The translations under genes and the position numbers were made by a program. The notes beneath the pieces were generated by a model that searched no databases, had not been told where the DNA came from, and was given only the letters and a program-made list of their open reading frames with translations. A DNA stretch of 64,000 nt from Pseudacidovorax intermedius (GTDB lineage Bacteria > Pseudomonadota > Gammaproteobacteria > Burkholderiales > Burkholderiaceae_C): the NCBI RefSeq assembly GCF_003350475.1, contig NZ_QQAV01000008.1:32409-96408 (forward strand). Reading direction: 5' to 3'. Positions 26,542 through 35,011 of the stretch are shown piece after piece (position 1 is the first letter of the stretch; each line of letters starts with the position of its first letter).

Positions 26542-26575
26542 AAGGTCTCCGCGTCGAAGAGGACGCGGAGACCTT
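26542..26575 (-). terminator. Rho-independent terminator of the csbD gene
   Basis: A perfect 14-bp inverted repeat (AAGGTCTCCGCGTC at 26542-26555 and its complement at 26562-26575) with a 6-nt loop. Read on the minus strand it is followed by TTTTGCTTT, giving an intrinsic terminator about 110 bp downstream of the csbD stop. The A-rich flank on the other side could also serve the plus strand. Confidence 0.8.
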
Positions 26576-26687
26576 GTGTGAGACGGACGGTGGAGCCAGC
26601 CTTCGGAGACCGGGTCGGGCCCAGTCCGTCGACGGCCTGCATGGACGGGCGCCGCCGATGCGGCGCCAGGCCTGTGGCGGGGCAGGC

Positions 26688-26879
26688 TCAGTGGCGCAGC
26701 TTGTCGGCCGCGTCCTTGGCGGCTTCCTTGGTGTCGCCGTAGGCTTCCTGGGCCTTGCCGGCGGCCTTGTCGGCCATGCCTTCGGCCTGCATCTTCTCGC
26801 TGCCGAAAGCCTTGCCCACGGTCTCCTTGACCGAGCCCTTGGCCTGCTTCAGGTTGCCTTGCACGGAATCCTTGTTCAT
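26688..26879 (-). CDS. CsbD family stress-response protein
   Basis: A 63-residue, highly charged, Lys/Ala/Glu-rich protein beginning MNKDSVQGNLKQAKGSVKE, the CsbD family start. It is small, soluble and probably largely helical or disordered. CsbD-like proteins are induced by general stress in many bacteria; their molecular role is not established. Start: ATG at 26879 with an excellent AGGAGG ribosome site. It is monocistronic, with its own strong terminator, and is probably highly expressed. Confidence 0.92.
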   Translation of the reverse strand: MNKDSVQGNLKQAKGSVKETVGKAFGSEKMQAEGMADKAAGKAQEAYGDTKEAAKDAADKLRH

Positions 26880-27259
26880 GAATACCTCCTGGTCGAAGCG
26901 CCTGCGGCGGGATTGCCCCAGGCATTCGCGATGCGGCGAATGCATTCCATGCTAGGAAGCTGAAACGCCCCGAACAGGGTTGCCCACGCCATGCCGGCGT
27001 AGTGCGGCAGGCCTGCGCGATGTAGGCGCCGGATGGCGCGGCTCGCCACGGCCTCAGCTGCCTGGGCGAAAAAGTGCCTGCCCGGCGGGCGTCGGGCCGT
27101 CCATCCTCCATACGGCTGGCGTTGTGGCCGAGCCACTAGCACAACGGCTGCAACTGCAGCAAGCAGCCGTTCGATTGACGTCTTGGTTACCGCATTTAAC
27201 AATTCAGTAACGTTTAGGTAAGAATCTCCTTTTTTTCTCTCTCTTCCGCAAAGGTCCCG
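26880..27259. other. Intergenic region between csbD and pilE, holding the promoters of both
   Basis: These 380 bp contain no credible gene. The part next to pilE is AT-rich (27186-27230) and includes an inverted GTTAC (27186-27190) / GTAAC (27207-27211) pair and TTTAACAA, followed by a pyrimidine-rich tract before the pilE ATG. I see no clear sigma-54 motif of the kind common in front of major pilin genes. Confidence 0.4.
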
Positions 27260-27718
27260 ATGAGGTTCAGCACGCGGCGCACTCGGGGCTTCACGCTCAT
27301 CGAAGTCATGATCGTGGTCGCCATCGTGGCGATCCTGACAGCCATTGCCCTGCCCAGTTACCGCGACTACGTGCTGCGCGGCCAGATGGTGGACGGCACC
27401 AACGGCCTGGCGACGATGCAGGCCAACATGGAGCGGTACTTCCAGGACAACCGGCAGTACTCCGACGTGAGCAGCAGCGTGCAGTCGCCCTGCCGCACCG
27501 GCTCGGACATCTCGCGCACGGTCGGCAAGTTCCTCATCTCCTGCGACAGCACGACGGCCAGCGCCTATTCGATCCAGGCGGTCTCCAGCGCGCTGGGCGG
27601 GCTGACCTTCAAGCTCGACCAGGCCGGCAAGCGCTCGACGTACAACCTGCCCTCCGGCTGGGGCGCCGACTGCGCCAACGCGTGGATCCTCAAGCGAGGC
27701 CAGACGTGTCCCTCCTGA
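27260..27718 (+). CDS. pilE: Type IV pilin PilE
   Basis: A 152-residue pilin precursor. The short basic leader [10 protein letters not shown] precedes the prepilin peptidase site G^[16 protein letters not shown], with the mature Phe+1 and Glu+5 needed for assembly, then the long hydrophobic helix. The C-terminal half has four cysteines (CRTG, SCDS, CANAW, TCPS) able to form the disulfide loop of pilins. Placement as first gene of a minor-pilin cluster, and its size, suggest a PilE-type minor pilin rather than the major fibre subunit, though either is possible. It overlaps the fimT start by 13 bp. Confidence 0.9.
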   Translation: MRFSTRRTRGFTLIEVMIVVAIVAILTAIALPSYRDYVLRGQMVDGTNGLATMQANMERYFQDNRQYSDVSSSVQSPCRTGSDISRTVGKFLISCDSTTASAYSIQAVSSALGGLTFKLDQAGKRSTYNLPSGWGADCANAWILKRGQTCPS

Positions 27719-28335
27719 GGCGCGGCGCGCGCGGGGGGCGGAGCCGCGTGGCCGGCTTCACCCTCGTCGAACTGATGATCACCGTCTCGCTGCTGGCGAT
27801 CCTGCTGGCGGTGGGCGTGCCCTCGCTGGCCGACTGGGTGCGCAACAGCCGCATCCGGACCGCGGCCAACAACATCCAGGACGGCCTGCGCACCGCCCAG
27901 GCCGAGGCATTGAGCCGCAGCCGTCCCATGGTGCTGGTGTTCACCGACAGTACGCCGGCCACGGCCCCCGCGTCGGTGGCCGTGCGCAGCGGCGGCAAGT
28001 TCTGGGCGGTCTACCAGCTGCCGATGGACGGCTCGGCCGAAACGGCCCAGTTGGTCAGCACCGGCAACTTCAGCGGCGCGGCCGACGGCGTGGCCGTGAC
28101 GGGGCCGGCGGCGCTGTGCTTCAGCAGCCTGGGGCGCGTCGTGTCCACCGGCGCGAGTTCGGGCCTGACCGCCGCCTGCCAGGTGCCCACCGGCACGCCG
28201 CCGCAGCAGGCCTACAACATCACGCTCACAGGTGCCGACCGACCCCTGCGCGTGACCGTGGGCCTGAGCGGCCAGGTGCGCATGTGCGACCCGGCCCGCA
28301 ACATCACCAGCAGCCCCGACGGCTGCCCAAGCTGA
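27706..28335 (+). CDS. fimT: GspH/FimT family minor pseudopilin
   Basis: A 209-residue prepilin-like protein with the cleavage motif AG^[17 protein letters not shown] near residue 20 and a GspH-type C-terminal domain ([18 protein letters not shown]). FimT/FimU proteins help start pilus assembly, and FimT homologues bind DNA in competence. Start: GTG at 27706 preceded by GCGAGG; another in-frame GTG lies at 27682. It overlaps pilE by 13 bp and runs into pilV. Confidence 0.85.
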   Translation: MSLLRRGARGGRSRVAGFTLVELMITVSLLAILLAVGVPSLADWVRNSRIRTAANNIQDGLRTAQAEALSRSRPMVLVFTDSTPATAPASVAVRSGGKFWAVYQLPMDGSAETAQLVSTGNFSGAADGVAVTGPAALCFSSLGRVVSTGASSGLTAACQVPTGTPPQQAYNITLTGADRPLRVTVGLSGQVRMCDPARNITSSPDGCPS

Positions 28336-28342
28336 GCGCCGA

Positions 28343-28768
28343 ATGCCCCGCCACACCGATCGCGCCGCCCCGTCGCGCGGCCCCCGCCAGGCGGGTGTCG
28401 CGCTGATCGAGGTGCTGGTGTCCATCCTGCTCTTCTCCATCGCCCTGCTGGGGCTGATCGGCCTGCAGGCCCAGGCGACCTCGCTGTCGCTGGAGGCCGA
28501 CTACCGCAGCCGCGCGGCCCTGCTGGCCGACGAGATCGCCGCCCAGGTCTGGATGAAGAAGACGGTCGCGCTGGACAGCGACGCCATCACGAGCTGGAAG
28601 AACAAGGTGGCCTCGTCCGCCAGCCTGCTGCCCAGCGGCACCGGCGGCTTCGACCGCGTCGGCAGCACCAACGCGGTGGACATCACCATCACCTGGAAGC
28701 CGCCCTCGCGCAGCAGCACCGACGCCGCCAGCAGCTTCCGCACGCGGGTCACCGTGCCTTCGCTGTGA
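28343..28768 (+). CDS. pilV: Type IV pilus minor pilin PilV
   Basis: A 141-residue minor pilin with leader and cleavage region QAG^VALIEVLVSILLFSIALLG. Val replaces the usual Phe at +1, as in many PilV proteins, and Glu+5 is present. The short C-terminal domain is typical of PilV. It starts 7 nt after fimT and ends in a GTGA overlap with pilW. Minor pilins PilV, PilW, PilX and FimT with PilY1 form the priming tip complex of the type IV pilus. Confidence 0.88.
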   Translation: MPRHTDRAAPSRGPRQAGVALIEVLVSILLFSIALLGLIGLQAQATSLSLEADYRSRAALLADEIAAQVWMKKTVALDSDAITSWKNKVASSASLLPSGTGGFDRVGSTNAVDITITWKPPSRSSTDAASSFRTRVTVPSL

Positions 28769-29970
28769 ACCGGATGGCTGCACGCACGATGCTCCTTCGC
28801 GCTGCCGCGGGCCGGCGGTCCGCGCGCGGTGTTTCGCTGATCGAACTGCTGGTCGCCATGGCCCTGGGCCTGATCGTGGTGCTGGCCGTGATGAGCATGC
28901 TGGTGGTGGGCGAGGCCAACCGCCGCACCACCACCGGCACCAACGACATGACCCAGACCGGCGGCTTCACGGCCGCCACGCTCGACCGGGCGCTGCGCTC
29001 CGCCGGCGCCGGCTTCGCCCAGGGCTTCGACTGGGGCGTGATGGGCTGCAAGCTCCATGCGGCGCGCAACGGCACCAACGTGCTGCCGGTGAGCGCCGCC
29101 TTCCCGGCCCCCTTCGCAGGCCTGCTGGGCGGCGCGACGGACAGCGCCGACCTGCGCCTGGCGCCGGTGCTGATCGGCCAGGGGCAGAGCCAGACCGGCT
29201 CCGACATCCTCGTCACCATGGGCGGCAGCGCCGCGCTCGGCGACCTGCCGCGCCTGGTGCGCGGCAATGCCGGCACCCAGAAGATCCTGCTGGACAACAC
29301 CCTCGGCCTGCAGGCCAACGACGTGCTGCTCATCAGCGCCAAGAGCGCGGGCGACTGCGTGGTCACGCAGGTCGATGGCAGCTTCACCCAGCCCGCGGCC
29401 GGCACCGACACGCTGCCGCTGGCCGGCCTGTACTTCCGCGCCAACACCACCAGCAGTTCGCTGGCCGGCATCGCCGGCAGTTCCGATGCCTACATGACCG
29501 CCCTCGGCAACCAGGATGCCGACAACCTGCAGATGCAGATGTTCGGCGTGGGCACCGGCGGCATCCTGTACCGCTACGACCTGCTGCGCTCGACCGGCAG
29601 CAGCGCCGCCGAGCCGCTGGCCGAGGGCGTCTATGCGCTGCGGGCGCTCTATGCCGTGGACAGCAGCGCGACGCCGGACGGCGTGTGGGACGGCGGCTAT
29701 GTGGCGCCCACCGGCGACTACACCATCAAGACCCTGATGAAGACACCGGACACCCAGCGCCGCATCGTCGGTGTGCGCGTGGCCATGCTGGTGCGCAGCC
29801 CCGTGTACGAGAAGACGATGGTGTCGCCGGCCACGTACGTGCTGTTCAGCGACCAGACGGCGCTCAAGTACACGATCAACCTTTCCGACGACGACCGGCA
29901 CTACCGCTACCGCGTCGTGGACACCGTCGTTCCCCTGCGCAACCTGCTGATGAAGCAGCCCGCCTCATGA
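28765..29970 (+). CDS. pilW: Type IV pilus minor pilin PilW
   Basis: A 401-residue PilW-family protein with a prepilin cleavage region ARG^VSLIELLVAMALGLIVVL and a large periplasmic domain (LDRALRSAGAGFAQGF, characteristic of PilW). Start: GTG at 28765, whose last bases overlap the pilV stop (GTGA); ATG at 28774 is an alternative. Its end overlaps pilX by 4 bp (ATGA). It is part of the pilus priming complex. Confidence 0.88.
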   Translation: MNRMAARTMLLRAAAGRRSARGVSLIELLVAMALGLIVVLAVMSMLVVGEANRRTTTGTNDMTQTGGFTAATLDRALRSAGAGFAQGFDWGVMGCKLHAARNGTNVLPVSAAFPAPFAGLLGGATDSADLRLAPVLIGQGQSQTGSDILVTMGGSAALGDLPRLVRGNAGTQKILLDNTLGLQANDVLLISAKSAGDCVVTQVDGSFTQPAAGTDTLPLAGLYFRANTTSSSLAGIAGSSDAYMTALGNQDADNLQMQMFGVGTGGILYRYDLLRSTGSSAAEPLAEGVYALRALYAVDSSATPDGVWDGGYVAPTGDYTIKTLMKTPDTQRRIVGVRVAMLVRSPVYEKTMVSPATYVLFSDQTALKYTINLSDDDRHYRYRVVDTVVPLRNLLMKQPAS

Positions 29971-30596
29971 GCCTTCGTCCCGTCTCACGGCCGCGCTGCG
30001 CGGCCGGCCTGCGGCGCCAGCGTGGCGTCGTGCTCGTCTTCTGCCTGATCGTTCTGGTGGTGCTGCTGGCCGGAGGCGTCGCCGTCTCACGCTCGATGAA
30101 TGCCTCGCTGTCCAACACCGGCAGCCTGGCGCTGCGCCGCGACCTGGTCAACCAGGCCGAGTCGGCCATCAAGCGCGCCATGGACCAGACCTATCCGGTG
30201 GGCGGCACGGCCGCCGCCAACAAGGCGCTCAACTACAGCCCGACGCCGCTGGCCGTCAACGACATGGGCATTCCCAATGCGCTGCTCACCGACACGGCCT
30301 TCGCTGCCGTCGGCAGCACGGCCAACGACATGGACGGCGCCATCGGCGACCTGACCGGGGGCGTGCGCATTCGCTACCTGGTGGACCGCATGTGCGACAT
30401 CGCCGCCCAGAGCGCCACCGACCAGGGCCGCGGCCACTGCGTGCCGATCACGCGCGAGGCCGTGGGCGGCAGCGCCCAGCTCGCCACCCGGGCGCCGCCG
30501 CCGGTGCAGCCCATCTACCGCGTCACCGTGCGCGTGAGCGGGCCGCGCAACACGCAGGTCTTCGTCCAGAGCTCGTTCACCAAGCCCGAAAGCTGA
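29967..30596 (+). CDS. pilX: Type IV pilus minor pilin PilX
   Basis: A 209-residue PilX-family protein. The N-terminus RRQRGVVLVFCLIVLVVLL is the PilX-type hydrophobic segment, which lacks the Glu+5 of other pilins. Downstream, SLALRRDLVNQAESAIKRAM matches the PilX N-domain pattern. Start: ATG at 29967 in a 4-bp overlap with pilW. It is 35 nt upstream of the pilY1 open frame and probably interacts with PilY1 at the pilus tip. Confidence 0.85.
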   Translation: MSLRPVSRPRCAAGLRRQRGVVLVFCLIVLVVLLAGGVAVSRSMNASLSNTGSLALRRDLVNQAESAIKRAMDQTYPVGGTAAANKALNYSPTPLAVNDMGIPNALLTDTAFAAVGSTANDMDGAIGDLTGGVRIRYLVDRMCDIAAQSATDQGRGHCVPITREAVGGSAQLATRAPPPVQPIYRVTVRVSGPRNTQVFVQSSFTKPES

Positions 30597-30649
30597 TGCG
30601 GGCGCGCCCCGAGCCGCCTCGCTGAACCGTCGTGAAGCACGAACCCGTC

Positions 30650-33600
30650 ATGCCCAAGCCCCTCCTTCGATGCGCGCAGCGCCTGTGCTGCCTGCTGTTG
30701 ATGCTGGTGCTGCCCTTCCATGGGGTGGCGCTGGCGGCGTCGCTGGCCGACCAGCCGGTGTTCTCCAGTTCCAGCGTGCCCGGCAACCTGGCGCTGGCGC
30801 TGTCGGTGGAATGGCCGACGGCCTCCCGGACGGCGCACACCGACAACTACGCCAACACCAGCCGCTTCCTCGGCTACTTCGACACCGAGAAGTGCTACCG
30901 CTACGTGCAGAACACGGCGGCCAACGTGACGGACGGCGGCATCACGATCGAGACCGGCAAGGGCGACCAGAGCTACTTCACGCCCATCGGCGCCGCCACC
31001 AACCGCACCTGCAGCGGGGCCTGGAGCGGCAACTTCCTCAACTGGGCCACCACCGCAGCCATCGATCCCTTCCGCTGGGCCATGACGGGCGGGCGCCGCG
31101 TGGTCGACACGGTCGACACCACCATCATCGAGAAGGGCTGGCATTCGGGTCAGGGCTTGTTCAACGACCGCAACCTGCCGCAGCAGTACATTGCCGGCGC
31201 CACGCCGTTCACCAGCGCCAGCTCGCTGGGCATCTCCATCAACGGCCGCGGCTTCGCGATGCGGCTGACGCCCACTACCGGCATCCGCGGCGACTACTAC
31301 GCCAACACCGTCAATCAGAACCCCGCCGGCAACCCCACCTATACCAACTACGCCGATTCGCTCAACACCAACTGGGGCACGGGCGGGCCGGGCAATGGGG
31401 TGGGCACGGACAACTTCACGGCGATCTACAACGTCACCTTCGCCGCGCCGAGCAGCGGCACCTACCGCTTCCGCACCACGTCGGACGACGGCGTGCTGCT
31501 CTACATCAACGACGTGCTGCAGATCAACCAGTGGAACGACCACGGCACGCAGCAGGACGTGACCGGCGACCTCGTCTTCACGGCCGGGCAGTCGGTGCGG
31601 GTGCAGGTCAAGTACTACGAGCGCGGCGGTGGCGCCGTCATGCAGCTGGAGATGCAGCCGCCGGGCGGCAGCTATGCGGCGCTGTCCTCCCAGCTCACGC
31701 CCACGCTGGACTACACGGTGCGCGTGAAGGTCTGCGACCCCTCGGCCGGTGCCGGCGGCGTGGAGGCCAACTGCACGCAGTACGGCAACAACTGGAAGCC
31801 CGAGGGCCTGGTGCAGCAGTACGCGGGCGACATCCGATTCAGCGCCTTCGGCTACCTCAATGACAGCTCGGCCACCCGCGATGGTGGCGTGCTGCGGGCA
31901 CGCCAGAAGTTCGTGGGGCCGACGATGCCGGTGCCCGGGCAGCCCGACACCGCCAACACGGCGGGCCGCGAGTGGGACCCGGCCACGGGACAGTTCGTGC
32001 GCAACCCCGACAGGGACGACGCGCTGGCGACCACCACCACGGCCGTGCCCATCGCCGACAGCGGCGTCATCAACTACCTGAACAAGTTCGGCCAGATCTA
32101 CCCGGGCAACTACAAGGACTACGACCCGGTCAACGAGCTGTACTACGCCACGCTGCGCTACTACCGCAACCTGGGCAACGTGGCCGAGTGGTCGAACCTG
32201 CCGGGTACCGGCAATGCCACCGACGTGGCGGCGCGTCGCAAGCAGCTCGACGGCTTTCCGGTGATCGCCACCTGGGACGATCCCATCCAGTACTCCTGCC
32301 AGCGCAACTTCGTGCTGGGCATCGGCGACATCTACACCTGGAACGACAAGAACGTACCGGGCAACAACACCGGCACCGACTCCGAGCCGCGCAAGCCCGA
32401 TCCGGTCGCCAACGACGCCTCGGTCGACGCGGTCGTGGCCACCAACCGCGTCGGCGTGCTGCAGAACAAGGACGACTCGACGGTGAGCGTGAACCTGGCC
32501 TCGGTCAACACCGGCGCCGGCGCCTCGCGCTACTACATGGCGGGCCTGGCCTTCGATGCCAACACCAAGGACATCCGGCCCGACAACGCCGCCGTGGCCA
32601 AGACCATCGGCAAGCAGACGGTGCAGACCTACTGGGTGGACGTGCTGGAGCAGCCCTTCCAGAGAAACAACAAGTTCTACCTGGCGGCCAAGTTCGGCGG
32701 CATGAAGGTGCCGGCCGACTTCGATCCGTATGCCTTCGCCGGCACCATTCCGACGGAGTGGTGGTCCACCAACGGCGACATGCTGACCGACGCCCGCGAC
32801 AACCCGTTGAAGCCTCAGGCGCGTCCCGACAACTACTTCACCGCGGGCCGGCCCGACACCATGGTCTCGGGCCTGACGCGGGCCTTCGAGAGCATCGTGG
32901 GCAACATCAAGGCCTACACCAGCACCTTCTCGCTGGCGGGCCGGCAGGTGACCACCCAGGCCGACGTGTCGTATGCGGCGCAGTACGACTCCAGCAACTG
33001 GTCGGGCGAAGTCACCGGCACCGCCATCCGCTTCGACACCGACGGCACGCCCACCCCCGCCGCCACGGCCAGCTGGACCACCAACACCGCCTTCGAAGGC
33101 CAGCTGGGCAGCGGCGACGGCTGGAGCACCGCGCGCCGGGTGGTGACCTGGTCGGGCACCGCGGGCGTGGCCTTCCGCTACGACAGCCTCAGCAGCACGC
33201 AGAAGAGCGCGCTGGACACCAGCTACGTCAGCGGCAACGACGGCGCCAACTACCTGCAGTGGTTGCGCGGCGACCGCACGCTGGAAGGCCAGGGCTACCG
33301 TACGCGCGTGGTCACCTCCACCGACAGCAGCGGCACCACGCAGCGGCTGCCGCGCCGGCTGGGCGACATCGTCAACTCCCGCATCGCGGTGGTCGGGCCG
33401 CCGGCAGGTCCCTATTCCGACGCCGCCAACCCGGGCTACAGCGCCTTCAAGACCGACGCCAACAATGCCGCGCGTCCCACCGTGCTCTACGTGGGCGCCA
33501 ACGACGGCATGCTGCACGCCTTCCGGGGCGGCACCGGCACCACGGCCGGGCAGGAGCTGTTCGCCTATGTGCCCTCGGTGCTGTTCGCCCGCGATCCGGG

Positions 33601-34969
33601 CGATGCCACCAATCCGGCCGACGGACTGCTGGCGCAACTGGGCAAGCCCACCTACGCACACCGCAACTATGTGGATGCGACCCCGCAGGTCATCGACATC
33701 GACTTCGCCCGCGCCGGCCAGGCCTTCGCCGACACGGCGGCCGGCCAGAGCCCGACGCCGGCCTGGCGCAGCCTGCTGATCGGCGGGCTGGGCAAGGGCG
33801 GGCGCAGCTACTACGCCATCGACGTCACCCGGCCCGACCTCATGACCACCGAGGCCACGGTGGCCAGCAAGGTGCTGTGGGAGTTTCCGAGCGCGGCCCA
33901 GCTGCCCACCGCGGCGGGCGGCACCTGCAACCTCAGCAGCGGCAACTGCGTCGACATCGGCTACAGCTTCGGCGACCCGGTGGTGGTCAAGACCGCCAAG
34001 TGGGGCTGGGTGGCGCTGTTCACCTCGGGCTACAACAACCAGGACGGCAAGGGCTGGCTGTTCGTCGTCGATCCGCGCAACGGCCAGTTGCTGGAGAAGG
34101 TGTCCACCGGCACCACTGCCGCCGACGGCATGGCCCGGCCGACGGCCTATGTGCGCGACTACAACGACTTCACCGCCGATGCCGTCTATGTGGGCGATCT
34201 CGGCGGCCAGCTCTGGCGCTTCGACCTGACGGCGCCCAAGGGCGGCGGCGCCTACCCCGCACCCACGCGCCTGGCGATCTTTAAGGACGGCAGTGGCGCC
34301 GTGCAGCCCATCACCACCGCGCCGCTGGTGGAGGTGCATCCCGTCACCCGTCAGCGCTTCGTGCTGGTGGGCACGGGCCGGCTGCTCGACCGCTCCGACA
34401 TCCTCAGCAGCCAGAACCAGAGCTTCTATGCGCTGATCGATGGGGGCATCGGCAGCTTCGCCACCGCGGCGGCCGACGCCAGCGGCACCAATGCCGGAAG
34501 CTATCCGGTGGACGGCCGCACCCGCCTGGCGGCGGTGACGCCCGCTGGCGCCACGGGCAACGCCAACGGCGGCACGCTGACTTCGGCCGTGAACCTGGCC
34601 GGCAAGGCCGGCTGGTACATCGACCTGGGCCAGAGCGGCTCGGTGGGCTGGCGTGCCATCTCGCCCGCCACGGCCTTCAGCGGCCTGATCGCCTTCAGCG
34701 CCACGCTGCCCACCGGCGACGCCTGCAGCCCGGGCGGCCAGAGCCGCATCTATGCGCTGAACTACGCCAGGGCCACCTCGGTGCTCGACAGCAGCGTGGC
34801 CTACGTGCCCCAGAGCTCGGTGCTCACCGACCTGAGCTTCTACAACGCCCGTGGCAAGCCGCGCCTGATCGCCGGCAACACCAAGGGCGAGGTGGCCGCG
34901 CCCACGGGCAGCTTCTGGGCCTTCGATCCGCGCCAGCTGGGCTGGCGCGAGGTCGGCACGCTCAGGTAG
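30650..34969 (+). CDS. pilY1: PilY1-type pilus tip adhesin/assembly protein with PA14 domain
   Basis: A 1439-residue exported protein: signal peptide (about 1-28), an N-terminal region without a recognisable VWA/MIDAS fold, a PA14-like beta domain at about 213-340 (SGTYRFRTTSDDGVLLYIND), and the C-terminal PilY1 beta-propeller (about 850-1330). The calcium-loop region is recognisable as RDYNDFTADAVYVGDLGG near 1169. PilY1 controls pilus extension/retraction and often binds host or surface ligands; PA14 domains are commonly carbohydrate-binding. Start: ATG at 30650 gives a clean signal peptide; an in-frame GTG at 30632 would add six residues. It is the last gene of the minor pilin operon. Confidence 0.9.
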   Translation: MPKPLLRCAQRLCCLLLMLVLPFHGVALAASLADQPVFSSSSVPGNLALALSVEWPTASRTAHTDNYANTSRFLGYFDTEKCYRYVQNTAANVTDGGITIETGKGDQSYFTPIGAATNRTCSGAWSGNFLNWATTAAIDPFRWAMTGGRRVVDTVDTTIIEKGWHSGQGLFNDRNLPQQYIAGATPFTSASSLGISINGRGFAMRLTPTTGIRGDYYANTVNQNPAGNPTYTNYADSLNTNWGTGGPGNGVGTDNFTAIYNVTFAAPSSGTYRFRTTSDDGVLLYINDVLQINQWNDHGTQQDVTGDLVFTAGQSVRVQVKYYERGGGAVMQLEMQPPGGSYAALSSQLTPTLDYTVRVKVCDPSAGAGGVEANCTQYGNNWKPEGLVQQYAGDIRFSAFGYLNDSSATRDGGVLRARQKFVGPTMPVPGQPDTANTAGREWDPATGQFVRNPDRDDALATTTTAVPIADSGVINYLNKFGQIYPGNYKDYDPVNELYYATLRYYRNLGNVAEWSNLPGTGNATDVAARRKQLDGFPVIATWDDPIQYSCQRNFVLGIGDIYTWNDKNVPGNNTGTDSEPRKPDPVANDASVDAVVATNRVGVLQNKDDSTVSVNLASVNTGAGASRYYMAGLAFDANTKDIRPDNAAVAKTIGKQTVQTYWVDVLEQPFQRNNKFYLAAKFGGMKVPADFDPYAFAGTIPTEWWSTNGDMLTDARDNPLKPQARPDNYFTAGRPDTMVSGLTRAFESIVGNIKAYTSTFSLAGRQVTTQADVSYAAQYDSSNWSGEVTGTAIRFDTDGTPTPAATASWTTNTAFEGQLGSGDGWSTARRVVTWSGTAGVAFRYDSLSSTQKSALDTSYVSGNDGANYLQWLRGDRTLEGQGYRTRVVTSTDSSGTTQRLPRRLGDIVNSRIAVVGPPAGPYSDAANPGYSAFKTDANNAARPTVLYVGANDGMLHAFRGGTGTTAGQELFAYVPSVLFARDPGDATNPADGLLAQLGKPTYAHRNYVDATPQVIDIDFARAGQAFADTAAGQSPTPAWRSLLIGGLGKGGRSYYAIDVTRPDLMTTEATVASKVLWEFPSAAQLPTAAGGTCNLSSGNCVDIGYSFGDPVVVKTAKWGWVALFTSGYNNQDGKGWLFVVDPRNGQLLEKVSTGTTAADGMARPTAYVRDYNDFTADAVYVGDLGGQLWRFDLTAPKGGGAYPAPTRLAIFKDGSGAVQPITTAPLVEVHPVTRQRFVLVGTGRLLDRSDILSSQNQSFYALIDGGIGSFATAAADASGTNAGSYPVDGRTRLAAVTPAGATGNANGGTLTSAVNLAGKAGWYIDLGQSGSVGWRAISPATAFSGLIAFSATLPTGDACSPGGQSRIYALNYARATSVLDSSVAYVPQSSVLTDLSFYNARGKPRLIAGNTKGEVAAPTGSFWAFDPRQLGWREVGTLR

Positions 34970-35011
34970 GGGCGGCGGCGCCGGGCCGCAGCCGCGGGCG
35001 GCGCGGGCGGC

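Noticed and set aside
30515..34339. A 1274-codon minus-strand frame opposite pilY1
   Set aside because: It has shadow-frame composition; pilY1 has a signal peptide, PA14 features and propeller motifs in the sense frame.
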